Shown here: positions 62,422-64,000 of the stretch, in pieces
Numbering within the stretch: position 1 is the stretch's first letter
Layout: each line of letters opens with the position of its first letter
DNA from: Clostridia bacterium
GTDB lineage: Bacteria > Bacillota > Peptococcia > DRI-13 > SM3-B62
Direction: 5' to 3'
DNA: 64,000 nucleotides
NCBI GenBank assembly: GCA_018432615.1
Contig: JAHDSQ010000016.1
Coordinates: 1 to 64,000 of the forward strand
The notes under the pieces: model-generated
Databases searched by the model: none
The model's input: only the letters and a program-made list of their open reading frames with translations
What the model was told of the DNA's origin: nothing
Translations under genes and position numbers: made by a program

Positions 62422-62484
62422 CTGTTGGATTCTGGTATCCTAAGTATATACTATCACAAAGGGCTACATGACAAACAGTGACAT

Positions 62485-62901
62485 TTACTGCTGAGTTTGC
62501 GGAACTGTAATGTTTTCTATTGCTTCATCGTGAAGTCGGTATACATGGCGCACATTATAACCCATATCAACAGCTATCTGCTCCCAAGTCTTGAAGCAGA
62601 GGTAGCGCAGCTCCAGAAGCGTCTGATGCTCTGTATTATTCACGGTTTTGATGAGCCTGACTATCTCGCGCTTCAGGTCAACGAGCCGATTGATGTCACG
62701 GTTGATTTCCGCTTGCAGGTCGATAATCTTTGCCACAGCATCGGCCATCGTTGATGTGCTACGATTTGGATTGCGAGGCATGCCCGTTAGGGTGTAGGTG
62801 CATTTCGTAGCCAGTTCATTTAGCGAAGCAATCTGCTCTAGCTTGGAATTTATACGCTGGTCGAGCCTGTATGCCTGCCCGAGATATGCTTTAACAGTCA
62901 T
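62485..62901 (-). CDS. DUF1492-like sigma region 4 regulator
   Basis: A protein of 138 residues. N-terminal helices, then LLELRYLCFKTWEQIAVDMGYNV and HVYRLHDEAIENI, a sigma-70 region 4-type helix-turn-helix as in DUF1492/ArpU-like late regulators. It probably activates the late phage genes that follow. Its start overlaps the 73-residue gene upstream by 4 bases. Confidence 0.8.
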   Translation of the reverse strand: MTVKAYLGQAYRLDQRINSKLEQIASLNELATKCTYTLTGMPRNPNRSTSTMADAVAKIIDLQAEINRDINRLVDLKREIVRLIKTVNNTEHQTLLELRYLCFKTWEQIAVDMGYNVRHVYRLHDEAIENITVPQTQQ

Positions 62902-63119
62902 GCCATCACCTCCGCTTTCAGCTTGGCGATGAGCATTTCCGGGTCGATGCTCGTCAGCGCCCCAAACCAGCCGGAACGGAAGAACTGTTCAATACGCCTG
63001 CGCTCATACTGCGCTGAACGGTTGTTGGGATTCATAGAAAGAGTACGCAACGCCTTGCGGTAATCTTTGACCGCCTGAAGAATGATGGCGTTAGCCAGGT
63101 TATTATAATTGTCAATCAT
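62898..63119 (-). CDS. Small phage protein, 73 residues
   Basis: Begins MIDNYNNLANAIILQAVKDY and continues with RRIEQFFRSGWFGALTSIDP. A helical protein that I recall next to DUF1492-type genes in clostridial phages; no function known. TAGGAGCG precedes the ATG at 63119. Confidence 0.7.
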   Translation of the reverse strand: MIDNYNNLANAIILQAVKDYRKALRTLSMNPNNRSAQYERRRIEQFFRSGWFGALTSIDPEMLIAKLKAEVMA

Positions 63120-63210
63120 ATGTGACACGCTCCTAAACTTTATTTTTTGAAGAAGCAGTGTCGCATTGTTAGCATTGTATATGTAAAGCACGGATGCGTT
63201 GTTTTCATAA

Positions 63211-63495
63211 TCATTGCAGGGAGCCGTTTATAACAGCTCGCACCTCGTCAACCGAACGGACTACCGAAGCGGTGCCGCCACAGGCGAGGATTTTACGAAT
63301 AGTTGCCTCTTGCAGTTTTGTTGTTTTGCCGACCGGTGTTTTTACTTCAAATGCGTAAAACTTGCCATCAATACAGGCAACGATATCCGGGATACCCGCT
63401 GTGCCGTATATTCCGCCGTGTTCCTTCCAAGCGAAGCACTTTGGCACAGTTTTTAAATAGCGAAGGATTTTAGATACGATTTCTTTTTCAGACAC
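63211..63495 (-). CDS. VRR-NUC domain nuclease
   Basis: A protein of 94 residues. GIPDIVACIDGKFYAFEVKT (about 33-52) holds the PD-(D/E)xK catalytic residues of VRR-NUC, a Holliday-junction or replication-fork nuclease family of phages. Complete single-domain form. AAGGAGGA precedes the ATG. Confidence 0.9.
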   Translation of the reverse strand: MSEKEIVSKILRYLKTVPKCFAWKEHGGIYGTAGIPDIVACIDGKFYAFEVKTPVGKTTKLQEATIRKILACGGTASVVRSVDEVRAVINGSLQ

Positions 63496-63564
63496 ATGAT
63501 CCTCCTTGTAACTTATTTGCAGCTTGTAACCTCGTAACCTGAAAATATATAGGTGTGCATATAT

Positions 63565-63765
63565 TTACACGCACACACGCGCTCGCGTATGGTGAATTGT
63601 TGCGCTCGCGTGTATACCCATAATTTTTGAAGTTACAAAGTTACAAAAGGTAAGAAAAATCAAATTGTGCTTGTATATAGCGGTTTTTGGGCGTAACTTT
63701 TCTTGTAACTTTTCCTCTTCGGGAAGTTGCGTTTTGGACTGTGAGGTTACATTTACACTGTTCAT
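63565..63765 (-). CDS. Possible small ORF coupled to VapE-like gene
   Basis: A frame of 66 codons whose ATG overlaps the upstream stop (ATGA), which allows coupling, but the composition is odd (CNFVTSKIMGIHASATIHHTRARVCV) and I recognise nothing. The middle is low-complexity and palindromic (GTTACAAAGTTACAAAA-type repeats). Weakly supported. Confidence 0.25.
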   Translation of the reverse strand: MNSVNVTSQSKTQLPEEEKLQEKLRPKTAIYKHNLIFLTFCNFVTSKIMGIHASATIHHTRARVCV

Positions 63766-64000
63766 AGCGGTTCTATCTCTGTGATCTCAAAGCCGGACAC
63801 ATCACATCGAGCCTTCAACAGCTCATAATTGAGTGTCCAAACACGCCGATTTTCTGATCCGATGCGTTTTTGCACATTGCTTTCAAGAAAATAATCCGAG
63901 TGAGCCAGTTGCTTTTTGAATTGTGCGTAGGTCAGTGTTTCGCCGACAACGGCGTAATCCTTGCGGTATTTGGTATATTTGTCATATACGGGGTTGAGCC
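63762..64000 (-). CDS. VapE-like phage protein, C-terminal fragment at window edge
   Basis: The frame runs off the window. The visible last 79 codons encode PVYDKYTKYRKDYAVVGETL and a winged-helix-like QFKKQLAHSDYFLESNVQKR with GSENRRVWTLNYELL, as at the end of virulence-associated E-type (primase-helicase) proteins of clostridial phages. The ATPase domain is outside the window, so the call is tentative. The gene is upstream of VRR-NUC, as is common in these phages. Confidence 0.55.
   Translation of the reverse strand, partial: LNPVYDKYTKYRKDYAVVGETLTYAQFKKQLAHSDYFLESNVQKRIGSENRRVWTLNYELLKARCDVSGFEITEIEPL

Overview
The window reads as Bacillota, class Clostridia: strong AGGAGG ribosome binding sites, frequent TTG and GTG starts, a Tn1549/CTn-like conjugation module and a siphovirus prophage of the type common in anaerobic clostridia. 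I cannot name the species. No rRNA or tRNA gene is visible. Most of the window is accessory DNA: a conjugative element, a short chromosomal or cargo block, and a prophage that runs off the right edge.

Left edge (1-5200): an 835-residue protein resembling the C-terminal part of an Avs-like STAND ATPase, without a ribosome binding site and probably missing its N-terminal part; an unknown 97-residue gene; and a calcineurin-like metallophosphoesterase with a long unassigned C-terminal region. Together they look like a defence-type cargo block.

Conjugative element (about 5350-27900): a terminator and three perfect hairpins (candidate oriT) precede mobC, relaxase, PcfB-like, ArdC-like, VirD4, VirB2-like, VirB6-like, PrgI, VirB4 and other transfer genes. 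The module ends in a VirB1/CwlT-type protein that stops before any peptidoglycan hydrolase domain, then radC. The topoisomerase, helicase and replication genes usual in this family are absent, so the element may be decayed or mobilisable only. The cargo is a tetR, rifampin-phosphotransferase-like and MFS cassette with two matching palindromic operators. The right end has an XRE regulator, a hairpin-rich control region, a sigma-like factor, a 48-residue SHOCT-like gene and a large serine recombinase, followed by short direct repeats.

Middle block (27956-33544): a membrane-anchored alpha/beta hydrolase, an OmpR/histidine kinase pair, and a methyltransferase, hydrolase and lipoprotein operon.

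Prophage (about 33600-64000, all genes on the minus strand): a three-gene serine recombinase operon whose middle member lacks the catalytic domain; lysis genes (amidase, holin); tail genes (GH18 protein, fragmented tail modules, tail spike, Dit, tape measure); a tail-chaperone gene with a textbook -1 frameshift signal; head genes (major tail protein through HK97 capsid, ClpP-like protease, portal, large terminase); small genes; two ParB-methyltransferase fusions translationally linked to a phage-borne S-adenosylmethionine synthetase; small terminase, HNH, DUF1492-like, VRR-NUC and the C-terminus of a VapE-like protein at the edge.

The most unusual points are the -1 frameshift site, the metK plus double methyltransferase operon, in-frame TGA codons in the tail-fibre region, a large terminase whose best start is ATA, the triple recombinase operon and the truncated Avs-like neighbourhood. 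I did not find a complete system that I could call new with confidence.
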